This document shows positions 11,490 through 22,855 of a DNA stretch of 64,000 nucleotides, piece after piece. Origin of the DNA: Ceratopteris richardii (lineage: Eukaryota; Streptophyta; Polypodiopsida; Polypodiales; Pteridaceae). A program made the translations under genes and the position numbers. Where the stretch lies: positions 184,835,855 to 184,899,854 of the forward strand of contig CM035413.1 of assembly GCA_020310875.1 (NCBI GenBank), read 5' to 3'. Numbering within the stretch: position 1 is the stretch's first letter; each line of letters starts with the position of its first letter. The notes beneath the pieces were generated by a model. The model worked only from the letters and a program-made list of their open reading frames with translations. It ran no database searches and was not told where the DNA came from.

Positions 11490-11719
11490 TGTTGGAGTTA
11501 GACGTCTGCGGAAGCACGCGAACAGCACAAGGAAGAAGAAGAAGCTTGGAGCACAACACACAAGACTGAATGTATTACTAGAGAATGTACAAAGATAAGT
11601 AGCCCATTAGGGCAATAGGCGTATATACAAGCCGGGGGAAAAAAACCTCCTAAAGAGGGAAAAAAGTGCCCCGGCGGTCCTAGAGTGTTCACACACATCA
11701 CTACCAAAATATATCAACA
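11490..11719 (-). repeat. B2 3' LTR
   Basis: 230 bp, TG...CA, next to the polypurine tract AGGGGGGATT (minus strand, 11720-11729). I see no difference from 22856-23085. Confidence 0.95.
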
Positions 11720-11793
11720 AATCCCCCCTGGGAGTGATGCGGTGAACAAGGAGCTGGCACTCATGTATAAGGAAGTGCCGAGCTATGTAGAAA

Positions 11794-14679
11794 TCACTCC
11801 ACAAAAGGAAGTAAGCCCAAAGCTTTGCGAAAAGCTTCAAACTTCTCCCTAGGCAGAGCCTTCGTGAAAAGGCCTGCAATGTTCTCCTGCGTGGGCACAT
11901 ATGCCAAGCTGATCTCCCCAGCAGAGAACCTCTCCTTGACATAGTGATAATGCACCTCAATGTGCTTAGTGCGAGCATGGAACACAGGGTTCCTCGCAAC
12001 TGCCAATGCGCTCTGACTGTCAGTGAAGATGGTGGTGGCAGAAGACTGGCCAACACCCAAATCAGCCATAAGGCGTCTGAGCCACACACACTCAACAGTC
12101 GCTGTGAAAGCTGCCCTATACTCAGCCTCACAACTGGAAGTGGCCACAGTAGGCTGCTTCTTGCTCAACCAAGATATACATGAGCTACCAAGCATGAAGC
12201 AAAAACCACTGGTGGACACACGAGTGTCATAGCAACCAGCCCAATCTGAGTCAGAAAAAGCATGCAAATCTGGCGGTAGTGATCCCCCCTTGGGATAAAA
12301 CAACCCAAGTAGCCGAGTACCACTCAAGTAGCGAAAGATGCGCTTAACCGCTTTCCAATGCGTGACTCCTGGGCAATGCATAAACCTGCTCATCTGTGAG
12401 ACAGCAAACTGAATATCTGGCTGAGTAATGCATAAGTAAATCAAGCATCCAACAGCCTGCTGATAGAGAACAGCATCAAATGCATCTCCAGCATCATGAA
12501 GACTCAATCGTAAACCTGTCTCCATAGGAGTGGCAATAGGCTTACAGTCTTCAAGGCCAAAACGCTGCAATAATGTGTCAATATATTTTGTTTGACACAA
12601 AGCCATTCCACCATCAACTTGCATAAACTGAATGCCCAAATAGTGATGCAAATGCCCCAAATTAGACATCTCAAATGAGGCATGCAAATCAGCCTTGAAA
12701 TCAGCAATGTGCTTCTCAAGAGGACCAGTGAGCAGCATGTCGTCTACGTAGACAACAATGATCAAAAGCACATCATTAGCACACTTAACATATAAGGTGC
12801 TTTCAGTTGGACTGTTCTCAAAACCATGTGCAATTAGATAGGCATGTATTTTCTCATACCAAGCACGTGGTGCTTGCTTTAAACCATATAACGCCTTCTT
12901 TAACCTGCACACCTGGTTTTCATGCCCTTTCTGCACAAAGCCACGGGGCTGAAAAACATACACTTCTTCATGCAAGTCACCATTCGGAAATGCTGTTTTA
13001 ATGTCCAACTGATGTACACTCCAACCATGATGGGCTGCAAGTGCACAAATGCTCCGAACAGTAGTCATACGGCATGTAGGTGCAAAGGTCTCATCAAAAT
13101 CAATGCCTCTTTCCTGCGCATAACCCTTTGCAACAAGCCTAGCCTTATACCTGTCAACTGTACCATCAGGTTTACGCTTCAGCTTGTATACCCACTTAGT
13201 GCCAATGGCCTTCTTGCCAGGAGGCAAGTCACATAAAGACCATGTACCATTCTTCATTATAGCATCATATTCAGATTGCATAGCAGCCATCCAATTTTCT
13301 GAATTTTGTGCTTCATCAAAAGAAACAGGCTCATTCTCATCAGAGAGACTAGATGCAGCCATAGCATAGTAATCTGATGCAAAGGAGGTACTATGAGAGC
13401 CTGAACGAGTACGATATGACAAAGGTGCATCTAATTTGCTGTCACGCAAAGTCTGCACCAGCCATTTTGGCATAGTTTTTGCCTGTTCAATATCAGCTCT
13501 CTCATCAACAAGTGCATCATGTAAATCTGCATCAGAAATGGAATGATCTGCATCATCATATGAAACCTGCAAAGGCTGAGAAGTTGCCTCATTAGGACCA
13601 GCGCTAGCCTGTCGACCTGTAAAAAGAGGCATCAAAGTATCATACATGTCTTTGGAGCTAACTGATGTCTCCTTAGTACATGAAAGCAATGGCTGAATAG
13701 CATCTTCCACAAAGACAACATCACGGCTAACCAGAATGCGTTTAGTCTGTGGATGATACAGACGATAGCCTTTACTTTCAGAACTGTACCCAACAAAAAT
13801 ACATTTTACTGCCTTATCATCCAATTTTCTGCGATGTTGTTCATGCACTAATGCATATGCCAAACAACCAAAAACACGCAGATGAGCAACAGATGGCTTG
13901 CGGTCATGCCAAGCCTCATATGGAGTGATAGACTGCAACGCTTTAGTGGGACACCTGTTCAGTACATATGCTGCACACATGACAGCCTCAAGCCAGAAAC
14001 TATGTGGTAAAGCCTGACTTTTGACCATGCACCTCGCCATCTCCATGAGTGACCTGTTCTTTCGTTCAACAACTCCATTCTGTTGAGGTGTATATGGTAC
14101 TGTACACTGGTGTTTTATCCCACGTTCAGCCAGAAATGCATTAAAATCTGAAGACATATATTTGCCCCCTCGATTAGAACGGAGGGTGCCCATTTTACAT
14201 GCTGACAGATTTTCAGCTAAAACCAAAAACTGTTTGAAGCACATGAACACTTCGGACTTTGCTTTGAGTGGATATACCCATGCATGCCTGGAAAAATCAT
14301 CAATGAAAGTCACGAAGTAAAGGTAATTTCCAAAAGAGGGTGTCTGCATAGGACCACAGACATCACTATGTACAAGCTGCAATTTCTGCATAGCCCGAAC
14401 TGAACCATCTTTTGGAAAGGAAGAACGCTGCATTTTGCCCAAAATACAGCCTTCACAAACATGTTATCCAGGTGCCTCAAGTTTGGGCAAAGAGGACACC
14501 ATTTCAGATTTCTGCAGGCGTAACAAACTAGCAAAATTCAGATGACGAAAGCGTGCATGCCAAAGCTTTGCATCTGACATAGCCTGAGAATCATGAACTG
14601 CACATGCCGAATCATTCACAGATTTTTCATAGTCTATGAGCTTATACAGCCCACGACATAAAATGCCAGAAGCAATAAT
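11794..14679 (-). pseudogene. B2 Copia integrase, RT and RNase H
   Basis: The main open frame (14442-11794, 882 residues) holds integrase, RT and RNase H. The integrase has LVHSDVCGP (first Asp). At the second-Asp position it reads RSNRGGKY where RSDRGGEY is expected. The Glu is present in GVVERKNRS. RT shows KWVYKLKRKPDG, QLDIKTAFPNGD and YVDDML. RNase H shows SDSDWAGC, SWLSKKQPT, HARTKHIEVHYHYVKE. Upstream (14679-14443) is the pre-integrase zinc domain (LWHARFRHLNF ... CEGCILGK), broken by a TAA in EAPG-K-HVCEG near 14465, with G to R in the usual RFGHL. The frame is cut at 14680 by element C and continues at 21121. Loss of the catalytic Asp should inactivate integration by this copy. Confidence 0.93.
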
Positions 14680-15757
14680 TGTGAAGAGAGATGGTGGATG
14701 CAATCCAAAGATGAGTAGGTGCCGCTACAACCAGCTTCACACCAGCCAACTGAGACTTCAGAGTTGATTAGTAGACCCTTTGAGCTTCCTAAATCCACCA
14801 AAATATCAGCCAAGTACTTTGGAACATGTATCCCAAAAGTTTAAGTCAAGACCGACAAGTTGCGAAATGACTAGCTCCCAAAACTTGCTATTTTTGGACA
14901 TACACCTGCTGGAAAAAATGAACAATGCTCTCAACCTGGAAGGAATTAGAAAAATTCCTTTTGGGCATAGCAAATAGACTTAGCAAGCTTCCTATTCCAA
15001 GTTAAAACACTTCAAATGATGGACTGAGCACTGAGAACAAGTTTCATCAAGTTCTGGAACATTCCCACAATTCTCGGGGCTCTGCAGAGATAGACCAGTA
15101 AGCAGTAAAATGCAGATATCTCCAAAAGTATAAATCCAATGACCTTGAAAATTTACAGGTAGAAACTAGACAGTGAGAGCTATCCAACGCACTTTAAAAC
15201 ACTGAAAAAGGTTCAGTAAAACTCGAGATATGACCTTCTGAAGTTACTGCTCTGAGTGAGTATAGCAGAGAACAAAACAGAGAGGTAGATGATAATAAAT
15301 GTATAGATTCACATATGATTACAACCACATTGGCAATGAATCTTTGCACAATGGGAGTAGAATGATAGAGCTATGGAGTAAGCTCTTCAATCTCTACAAA
15401 ATGACATGAAGTGGTCACGTACAAGGCTTGCTAATCGCCTCTTCCTTCTTGCTCCTTTTATAGCTATTCTTGGAGGGAGTTTTGAATTCGAATTCGAATG
15501 GCTCCACCTAAAAGTGATCCCCAAAGTTAGGAGAGATTCCCTCAGCTCAAAAATTCGTGATTTTGGTAGTTGGAGCCACGAATTTGCTTTTACATCATGG
15601 ATGAGGTAAGCCATCCTTTTACTTTTTTCTTTTTCCATTTACAAGAGATAAAGTGTACTCTTTTACAAGAGGTGTTCACATGACTACTCATGTGACTTAC
15701 AAATGAGGATAATATCAAGCATATCAAGCATGTAGGCTTGGGCAAAATGCACCAACA
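14680..15757 (-). repeat. C 3' LTR
   Basis: 1078 bp, beginning TGTTGGTG and ending TTCACA on the minus strand, adjoining the polypurine run CTTGAGGGGGAGC. It is the near-identical partner of 20038-21115. Confidence 0.96.
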
Positions 15758-15769
15758 GCTCCCCCTCAA
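15758..15769 (-). other. C polypurine tract
   Basis: TTGAGGGGGAGC on the minus strand lies directly before the 3' LTR. This is the expected primer for plus-strand DNA synthesis. Elements A and F have nearly the same tract. Confidence 0.85.
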
Positions 15770-15799
15770 GCCTAACATGCTTGGCCTCCAAATAAGTCT

Positions 15800-18700
15800 T
15801 CAATTGTCCTTGATTTCCTGCAAACCAATCATCAACTTGAATCTACTTAATTTCGTACCATCAAGAGCTTTCGTCAACATGTCTGCACATTGCATATCTG
15901 TAGAGACGTAGGATAGTTGAATATCCTTGCTCATTAGCTTCTCCCTTACATAATGGTAGTGGACTTCAATATGCTTGGTTCTAGCATGGTATACCGGATT
16001 AGCTGCTAGATGTAGTGAGCTTGTGTTGTCACCAAAAATGTGAGGTGTTGAAGAATGAAGTCCAAGATCTGTGTACAAAGATTTTAACCACATGATTTCT
16101 TGAGTTGCATTAGCCAAACCTCTATATTCAGCTTCAGTAGAAGATAATGCCACGGTTGGTTGCTTCTTCGATGACCAAGAAATGATTTTTGAACCTGCAA
16201 ATGATATATACCCTGATGTGCTTCTTCTATCATCTTTAGACCCGGCCCAATCTGCATCTGAGTAGACCTTTAGCTCAATATCTGAAGTAAATGAATAAAA
16301 CAAACCTTCATTCATGGTCCCCTTTAGATACTTGAGGACTCGCTTGGCCGCTTCCATATGTGGTCTTCTCGGCTTATGCATAAACTGACTCAATATGCTA
16401 ACACTATAGCATATATCCACCCTTGTGAGTGTTGCATAGTTCAAACTTCCAACCAAGCTTTGATAGCTTGTGATGTCTTCAATTGGCTCTCCTTCATAAG
16501 CACTAAGCTTATGATTTTGCTCCATAGGTGTACCTGCACACTTTGTATTTTCCATCTTGAACTTGACGAGCATGTCATGGACATACTTCCTTTGTGTGAT
16601 GTATATACCTGAATCTGTGTAGATCAACTCCAATCCAAGAAAATAAGTGAGTGGTCCGAGGTCACTTATTTTGAACTCCTCCTTCATTTGACTCTTTACA
16701 TGTTTGATTCCTTCAAGATCATTGCCTGTGATAATAATATCATCAACATACACACATAAATAGATCACTTCAGATCCATTCCTCTTTATGAACAAAGAGG
16801 TATCCGCCTTGCTAGCTTTGAATCCTTGGTCCTGCAAATAAGTAACCAATCTGAAATTCCAAGCTCTTGGAGCTTGCTTCAATCCATACAAAGCTTTCTT
16901 TAGTTTGCATACATAGTTAGGATGATGTGCATCCTCATATCCAGGAGGTTGTGCCATATACACTTCCTCAGAAATCCATCCATTCAAGAAGGCATTCTTT
17001 ACATCAAGTTGATAAAGATTCCAATTTCTAGATGCAGCAAGACTTATGAGAACCCTAATTGTAGGCATTTTTGCAACAGGAGAGAAAGTCTCCTCATAAT
17101 CAATACCATGGGTTTGAGCAAACCCTTTAGCAACTAACCTTGCTTTGTGTCTATTTATACTTCCATCTGGATTCCTCTTGATTTTGTATATCCATCGAGA
17201 TCCGATTATCTTCATAGATGGCTTGTTAGGTACAAGCTCCCAAGTGTCATTCTCCTTCAAGGCTTCCATTTCTTCATCCATTGCATCTCTCCAAGCTTTC
17301 TTGCTTTGTGCTTCTTCGAATGTGGTAGGTTCTTCATTGGTTGAATCCTTTGCAATGTAGATTGAGTGCTTGGTGACCAAAGAAGTATCATAACCAAACC
17401 TCTCTGGTTTCTTCTTCTCCCTCGAAGACCTTCTAAGTGGTTGATGTGAGCTCTCGGGTCCATATGTAGCATCCTGCATCTTTGCTTTACCTTTGTTCTT
17501 CCATAGCTTTAGTCTTTCCAAGTCTTCTAGGTCAATCTCCGAATCACTTTCTTCAATCTGCTTTGGCTCCTTTGGTTGAAGTGATGGAAAATCTTCATCC
17601 AAGTCATATGGCAGCTTCACTTTCCTGTCATCATCAAACCATGATTTGTTTTCATCAAAAATTACATCTCTACTCACAGAAAATCCTTTATTGGTTGGAT
17701 TGTACAATCTATATCCTTTTTGGTTTTGATCATAACCAATGAATACACACTTCTCTGCCTTGGGATCCAATTTCCCTCTTACTTGAGAAGGAATGTGAGC
17801 ATAGGCTAAGCATCCAAAGATTTTACAATGCTCTAGACTAGGTCTTCTTCCATTCCACACTTCATATGGAGTGGTTCCATCTAGTGACTTAGATGGAAGT
17901 CTATTTATGAGATATGTGGCTGTAGACACAGCCTCTGCCCATAGGTAGTTCGGCAATCCCTTTTCATTGAGCATGGACCTTGCAGCTTCGACAATAGCTC
18001 TGTTCCTCCTCTCTGCTACACCATTGAGTTCGGGTGTATACCTTGTAGTGACTTCCCTTTTAATGCCTCTTTCATGCAAGAAGGCATCAAATTCAAAAGA
18101 GAAGTATTCTCCTCCACCATCTGATCTGAGTCTTTTCAAAGTCCTACCTGTTTGATTTTCAACAAGAGCAATATACTTCTTAAAGCAATTAAACACTTCA
18201 TCCTTGTGCTTCATGAAAAACAGAATGGTCCACCTGCTACAATCATCTATGAAAGACACATAATATCTTGAGCCTGATATAGATGGCTCCTTACTTGGAC
18301 CCCACACATCCGTGTGCACTAGATCCAAAGGATTTTGATACATATATCCTTTCTTATTGAAAGGTTGTCTATGAGCCTTGCCGAGTTGACAAGCTTCACA
18401 CTTATAAATCATGTGTTGCCTTGTGATATTAGGCAAACCAAGTACACTTTGGTCCCTGCAAATCTGTTTGAGTGTCCTCTCACCAATGTGAGCAAGCCTT
18501 TTGTGCCATATCTCCAACTCTGTTAGAGTTTGAGATCCATAGCTAAACAAAGCTATGTTCTTTGTATCTTCCACTTCAAAAGTGAAAAGCCTTCCTGTCT
18601 TTTCTCCTTTGGCAATCCTTCGAAAGCCTTGCCTTGGGTCTTCAACATATGCTCCAAATCGATTGAATCTAACCTGCAATCCTTTTTCAACAATCTGTCC

Positions 18701-20011
18701 AACACTTATTAAATTTTTGGTAATTGTAGGGACATACAAGACTTTGCTTAAGAGGTTCATATTCCCATCTGATGTCTTCACATTACCTATCTTCTCCACT
18801 GAGTGCTTTGTGTCATCTCCTGTCTGCACTTCATGCTTGTTATGAGGATCTTCCAAATCAGAAAGTAAAGCCACATTTCCTGCTACATGGTTCGAGCATC
18901 CCGAATCAATGTAAAATATGTGATCATCATCCTTACCCTTCTTTGTTGATAGATTCATAATCAATAATGAATCTTCTTGACTTTGGTCCTCTGCATAGTT
19001 ATTGTAATCTCTTCTTCCTCTATGGCCACTTTGATAGTTGTTGTTGTTGTTGTAATTGTTGTTGTAGTAGTTGTTGTTGTTGTAGCCTCCATTGTACCTA
19101 CCTCTACTTGATCCATAGCCACCTCTATTGAATCCTCTTCCTCTTGAGTTCCTTGGATTCCTGAAACATTCTTCAGTAGTATGGTTAGATAAGCCACATA
19201 TGTTGCAAGGTTGAGATGATTGGAATCTCCCCCTGCCTTGCTTTCCACCTCTGCCTCTTCCTCTAGCTCTTCCTCTACCTGCAAAGTTTGCTTGGAAAGA
19301 GCTTCCTTCATCTTCATTCTTCCTATTCTTTGACTTGTCCTTGACCTTAGCTTTATCAGAATATAAGGCAGAAGTTTGATTACCTCTTGAGGACTCACCA
19401 CCTTTGCTAATCTTTGCTTCATGAGTGAAGAGTTGGCCCATGAGTGTGTTGAGGTCGGGTACATGCATATCCATGTATAAATCCATGGCTGTTGTGAATG
19501 ACTCCCACTTATCGTCTGCTTTGATTCCATTCATGATTTGTCTTATGATTTGCTCCTCTTCAATTACCTCTCCAATGCTTCCAAGTTGGTCGGAAATCTC
19601 CTTCATCTTTGTGACATAATCAGTCACATTTTGCTTCGGGCTTTTCTTCATTGTTGTGAACTCCATCCACAATTGGTTCTTCCTTGCTCGAGTGTTGGAA
19701 GAGAAGAAAGAAGCAAGTGCATTCCAGGTTTCTCTTGATGTCTTGCATCCCTTGACATGAGGTAAAAGAAAATCAGAGATTGAGTTTAGAATATAAGACC
19801 TTGCAAGTGCATCCTTCGAACACCAATTCGAAAGTCCTTCCACTTCTTCATGTGATGGTTGCCCTTTGTTCCTCATGGTTGGCATTGCTTCATCTCCGGA
19901 TATGAATCCATATAGATTCCTTCCTTGAAGGTAAGCCTCCATCCTTAGAGACCATGCCGGGTAGTTGTTTCGATCCAATTTGTCAATTGTTGATGGAAAT
20001 CCATCTCCCAT
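15800..20011 (-). CDS. Element C intact Copia Gag-Pol polyprotein
   Basis: A single 1403-residue frame without stops or frameshifts. In order: the Gag domain from DKLDRNNYPAW (residues about 8-210); zinc knuckle CX2CX4HX4C at 269-282 (CNICG...EEC); a Gly/Arg and Asn/Tyr-rich low-complexity linker (about 285-345); aspartic protease with D369 in FYIDSGCSNH; pre-integrase zinc domain (LEIWHKRLAH ... CEACQLGKAH); DD35E integrase with D568 (HTDVW), D631 (RSDGGGEY) and E667 (VAERRNR); reverse transcriptase with YVDD at 1088-1091; and RNase H from YSDADWAGSKDDRRSTSG (about 1250) to the end. Start: the ATG at 20011 follows the primer site by 15 bp and gives the usual Gag N-terminus. Gag and Pol are in one frame, as in most plant Copia elements. 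It is expected to form cytoplasmic particles and integrate cDNA in the nucleus. Confidence 0.97.
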   Translation of the reverse strand: MGDGFPSTIDKLDRNNYPAWSLRMEAYLQGRNLYGFISGDEAMPTMRNKGQPSHEEVEGLSNWCSKDALARSYILNSISDFLLPHVKGCKTSRETWNALASFFSSNTRARKNQLWMEFTTMKKSPKQNVTDYVTKMKEISDQLGSIGEVIEEEQIIRQIMNGIKADDKWESFTTAMDLYMDMHVPDLNTLMGQLFTHEAKISKGGESSRGNQTSALYSDKAKVKDKSKNRKNEDEGSSFQANFAGRGRARGRGRGGKQGRGRFQSSQPCNICGLSNHTTEECFRNPRNSRGRGFNRGGYGSSRGRYNGGYNNNNYYNNNYNNNNNYQSGHRGRRDYNNYAEDQSQEDSLLIMNLSTKKGKDDDHIFYIDSGCSNHVAGNVALLSDLEDPHNKHEVQTGDDTKHSVEKIGNVKTSDGNMNLLSKVLYVPTITKNLISVGQIVEKGLQVRFNRFGAYVEDPRQGFRRIAKGEKTGRLFTFEVEDTKNIALFSYGSQTLTELEIWHKRLAHIGERTLKQICRDQSVLGLPNITRQHMIYKCEACQLGKAHRQPFNKKGYMYQNPLDLVHTDVWGPSKEPSISGSRYYVSFIDDCSRWTILFFMKHKDEVFNCFKKYIALVENQTGRTLKRLRSDGGGEYFSFEFDAFLHERGIKREVTTRYTPELNGVAERRNRAIVEAARSMLNEKGLPNYLWAEAVSTATYLINRLPSKSLDGTTPYEVWNGRRPSLEHCKIFGCLAYAHIPSQVRGKLDPKAEKCVFIGYDQNQKGYRLYNPTNKGFSVSRDVIFDENKSWFDDDRKVKLPYDLDEDFPSLQPKEPKQIEESDSEIDLEDLERLKLWKNKGKAKMQDATYGPESSHQPLRRSSREKKKPERFGYDTSLVTKHSIYIAKDSTNEEPTTFEEAQSKKAWRDAMDEEMEALKENDTWELVPNKPSMKIIGSRWIYKIKRNPDGSINRHKARLVAKGFAQTHGIDYEETFSPVAKMPTIRVLISLAASRNWNLYQLDVKNAFLNGWISEEVYMAQPPGYEDAHHPNYVCKLKKALYGLKQAPRAWNFRLVTYLQDQGFKASKADTSLFIKRNGSEVIYLCVYVDDIIITGNDLEGIKHVKSQMKEEFKISDLGPLTYFLGLELIYTDSGIYITQRKYVHDMLVKFKMENTKCAGTPMEQNHKLSAYEGEPIEDITSYQSLVGSLNYATLTRVDICYSVSILSQFMHKPRRPHMEAAKRVLKYLKGTMNEGLFYSFTSDIELKVYSDADWAGSKDDRRSTSGYISFAGSKIISWSSKKQPTVALSSTEAEYRGLANATQEIMWLKSLYTDLGLHSSTPHIFGDNTSSLHLAANPVYHARTKHIEVHYHYVREKLMSKDIQLSYVSTDMQCADMLTKALDGTKLSRFKLMIGLQEIKDN

Positions 20012-20025
20012 GTTGCTTGACTATG

Positions 20026-20037
20026 CTCTGATACCAC
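20026..20037 (-). other. C primer-binding site
   Basis: Reads GTGGTATCAGAG on the minus strand, immediately after the 5' LTR end, complementary to initiator-Met tRNA as in most plant Copia elements. Confidence 0.9.
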
Positions 20038-21115
20038 TGTGAAGAGAGATGGTGGATGCAATCCAAAGATGAGTAGGTGCCGCTACAACCAGCTTCACAC
20101 CAGCCAACTGAGACTTCAGAGTTGATTAGTAGACCCTTTGAGCTTCCTAAATCCACCAAAATATCAGCCAAGTACTTTGGAACATGTATCCCAAAAGTTT
20201 AAGTCAAGACCGACAAGTTGCGAAATGACTAGCTCCCAAAACTTGCTATTTTTGGACATACACCTGCTGGAAAAAATGAACAATGCTCTCAACCTGGAAG
20301 GAATTAGAAAAATTCCTTTTGGGCATAGCAAATAGACTTAGCAAGCTTCCTATTCCAAGTTAAAACACTTCAAATGATGGACTGAGCACTGAGAACAAGT
20401 TTCATCAAGTTCTGGAACATTCCCACAATTCTCGGGGCTCTACAGAGATAGACCAGTAAGCAGTAAAATGCAGATATCTCCAAAAGTATAAATCCAATGA
20501 CCTTGAAAATTTACAGGTAGAAACTAGACAGTGAGAGCTATCCAACGCACTTTAAAACACTGAAAAAGGTTCAGTAAAACTCGAGATATGACCTTCTGAA
20601 GTTACTGCTCTGAGTGAGTATAGCAGAGAACAAAACAGAGAGGTAGATGATAATAAATGTATAGATTCACATATGATTACAACCACATTGGCAATGAATC
20701 TTTGCACAATGGGAGTAGAATGATAGAGCTATGGAGTAAGCTCTTCAATCTCTACAAAATGACATGAAGTGGTCACGTACAAGGCTTGCTAATCGCCTCT
20801 TCCTTCTTGCTCCTTTTATAGCTATTCTTGGAGGGAGTTTTGAATTCGAATTCGAATGGCTCCACCTAAAAGTGATCCCCAAAGTTAGGAGAGTTTCCCT
20901 CAGCTCAAAAATTCGTGATTTTGGTAGTTGGAGCCACGAATTTGCTTTTACATCATGGATGAGGTAAGCCATCCTTTTACTTTTTTCTTTTTCCATTTAC
21001 AAGAGATAAAGTGTACTCTTTTACAAGAGGTGTTCACATGACTACTCATGTGACTTACAAATGAGGATAATATCAAGCATATCAAGCATGTAGGCTTGGG
21101 CAAAATGCACCAACA
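20038..21115 (-). repeat. C 5' LTR
   Basis: 1078 bp, bounded by the TSD ATAAT on the right and the primer-binding site on the left. It should carry the promoter that transcribes the 1403-codon frame. Only two differences from the 3' LTR were seen. Confidence 0.96.
20812..20821 (-). promoter_or_regulatory. TATA box in C 5' LTR
   Basis: CTATAAAAGG on the minus strand, a close match to the plant TATA consensus, lies about 775 bp before the LTR end. The same box occurs in the 3' LTR at 15454-15463. It probably sets the start of the element transcript. No expression evidence is available. Confidence 0.65.
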
Positions 21116-21120
21116 ATAAT

Positions 21121-22500
21121 CACATCGCCATTTGAGAGATCATGGACTGTACACCTGTCATCAACGAATTTCACAACCAAGCCAATCTTGGCTAATGCAG
21201 AAACTGATAACAGGTTCTTTTTGATCCCTGGCACAAATAAAGCATGTGACAAAGTGAAAGAACTACCATCAGCAGTAGTCAGAATGATCTTACCAACTCC
21301 CATAACAGGATAAGAGGAGTTATTGGCACATGTGACAGTATTCCCTGTAGGGGCAGGCTCGAGTGAAGAGAAGAAACTGCGCTGCGAGGTAATATGTTTG
21401 GTTGCCCCACTGTCAAAGTACCAAACATCCGAGTCTACTGCAGACATGCACTGATCATGAGAAGATGGGTCAAAACTGCAGACAGTAGTAAACGCCCATT
21501 CTTCTTCCTGCACAAGATTTGCAGACTCTGTTTTTGGTGTAGAGGCCTCTGCAACAACCATTCCAGCCTCTTTCTTCTTTGCCTCTTTAGCAGCCAGTTT
21601 TGGACAGTTCTTTATAATATGATCATTTCCTTTACAGTACTTGCAGAACAATTTCTGCTTTTCTGATTTCTTCTCATCTTTATCCTGGTTCTTCGATTGT
21701 GCAGCATTTGCAGATTTCTGCTTACTAGTAGAAGAGCTCCATTTTCCTTTGCGCTTCTGACTAGCCAGGAAAGCTTGATCTGCAACACGCATAATGGACC
21801 TGTTCTGCCTGGACTGATCTTCTTGCAACAGAACAGAGAATAATTCCTCAATAGACAAGGCATTCGGATTGCCTTTCATCATCAATCGAAGAGTAGAGGC
21901 AAAACTCTGATATGAATAAGGAAGGCCATTCAGAACGGTCTACACAAGTGAGCTATCTGGTATAACCTCATCAGCAGAAATCAATTGTTCCTTCATGTCT
22001 TTGATCTTTGTAAGAAAACTATCCATCGAATCACCTTCATTCATGTGCTCACTCTCCAACTGTTTTCGGAGGTAAGCAACCCGAGCCTCATTCCTAGCCT
22101 GGTACAAAGTGGTAAGTGTATCCCAAGCATCCTTTGCTGTTCTGCAAGAGCGAATGTGAGGAATAATGTCACGTTTGACAGACAAAGCTATCAATGCATG
22201 TGCCTGGGCATCTCTGCCATCCCAACGAATCTACTCTGCAGTAGGTGCAACAGAAACAGCAGCACGAACAGGAATCTGCGGAATATCATCTTCGACACCA
22301 TCTTCATCAGCTCCAACACCTGTATTTGCAGTACCTGTCGTTACAGGTGTACCAGGATGTCTTTCAACACCCTGCACAATGTTCCACAATCCTTTTGCAA
22401 CCAGTACATGTCGCATCATATAAGCCCATAATGGGTAGTTGGTACCATCCAACTTATCCTCAACAGCCAACATACGGAATACATCACTGCTTTCAGCCAT
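21121..22500 (-). pseudogene. B2 Copia Gag and protease
   Basis: The frame starts at ATG 22500 (MAESSDVFRMLAVEDKLDG). It runs through a Gag domain, then a CX2CX4HX4C zinc knuckle (CKYCKGNDHIIKNC) and the protease motif WYFDSGATKHITS, to the point where element C is inserted (21120). Two in-frame TAG codons interrupt it: near 22231 (TAE-Q-IRWDG, CAG in B1) and near 21942 (LV-Q-TVLNG, CAG in B3). The rest reads well. The N-terminal DKLDGTNYPLW motif differs from DRxNYPAW of elements A, C and F, so B belongs to another Copia lineage. Confidence 0.9.
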
Positions 22501-22855
22501 GGCCGGTGACTAAAATACCTTGATGCAGAAAATTGACTGTATCTCAAAAAGTTGAACAGAACTGCCCAGACGAGTTCTGCTAGACCTGTAGCAGACTTCG
22601 AGACGCTTAAATTGGCGAACAGAAACTAGTATATACCTTTGGCACAAAAGGACGAAATAGCCTGCACAAGCACTGCGATAGTGCGTTCGGAGGCCGAAAC
22701 GAGCTCAGATCGCGATTTCGGCACAACAGAGCAAAGCAGTTTTGATCTCGGAAACACCCTGAGTATGCTCACCAAATTTCGTGCGAATCTGAGACTGCAA
22801 ACGGAGGAGTGTCGACGGTGCCCTAGAAGAAGCGACGACGTGCTCTGATACCAAT

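Larger units (their letters stand above)
14680..21115 (-). mobile_element. Copia element C, complete and recent
   Basis: A structurally complete 6436-bp element with LTRs at 14680-15757 and 20038-21115 (both 1078 bp) and TSD ATAAT (14675-14679 and 21116-21120), inserted in the protease/pre-integrase part of B2. Reading leftwards it has a 5' LTR with a clear TATA box, primer-binding site (20026-20037), one 1403-codon Gag-Pol frame, a polypurine tract (about 15758-15769) and a 3' LTR. By eye the LTRs differ at only two positions (CTGCAG/CTACAG and GAGATTCC/GAGTTTCC). All catalytic motifs are present. It is the youngest insertion of the nest and the best candidate here for an active or recently active element. 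Confidence 0.97.
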
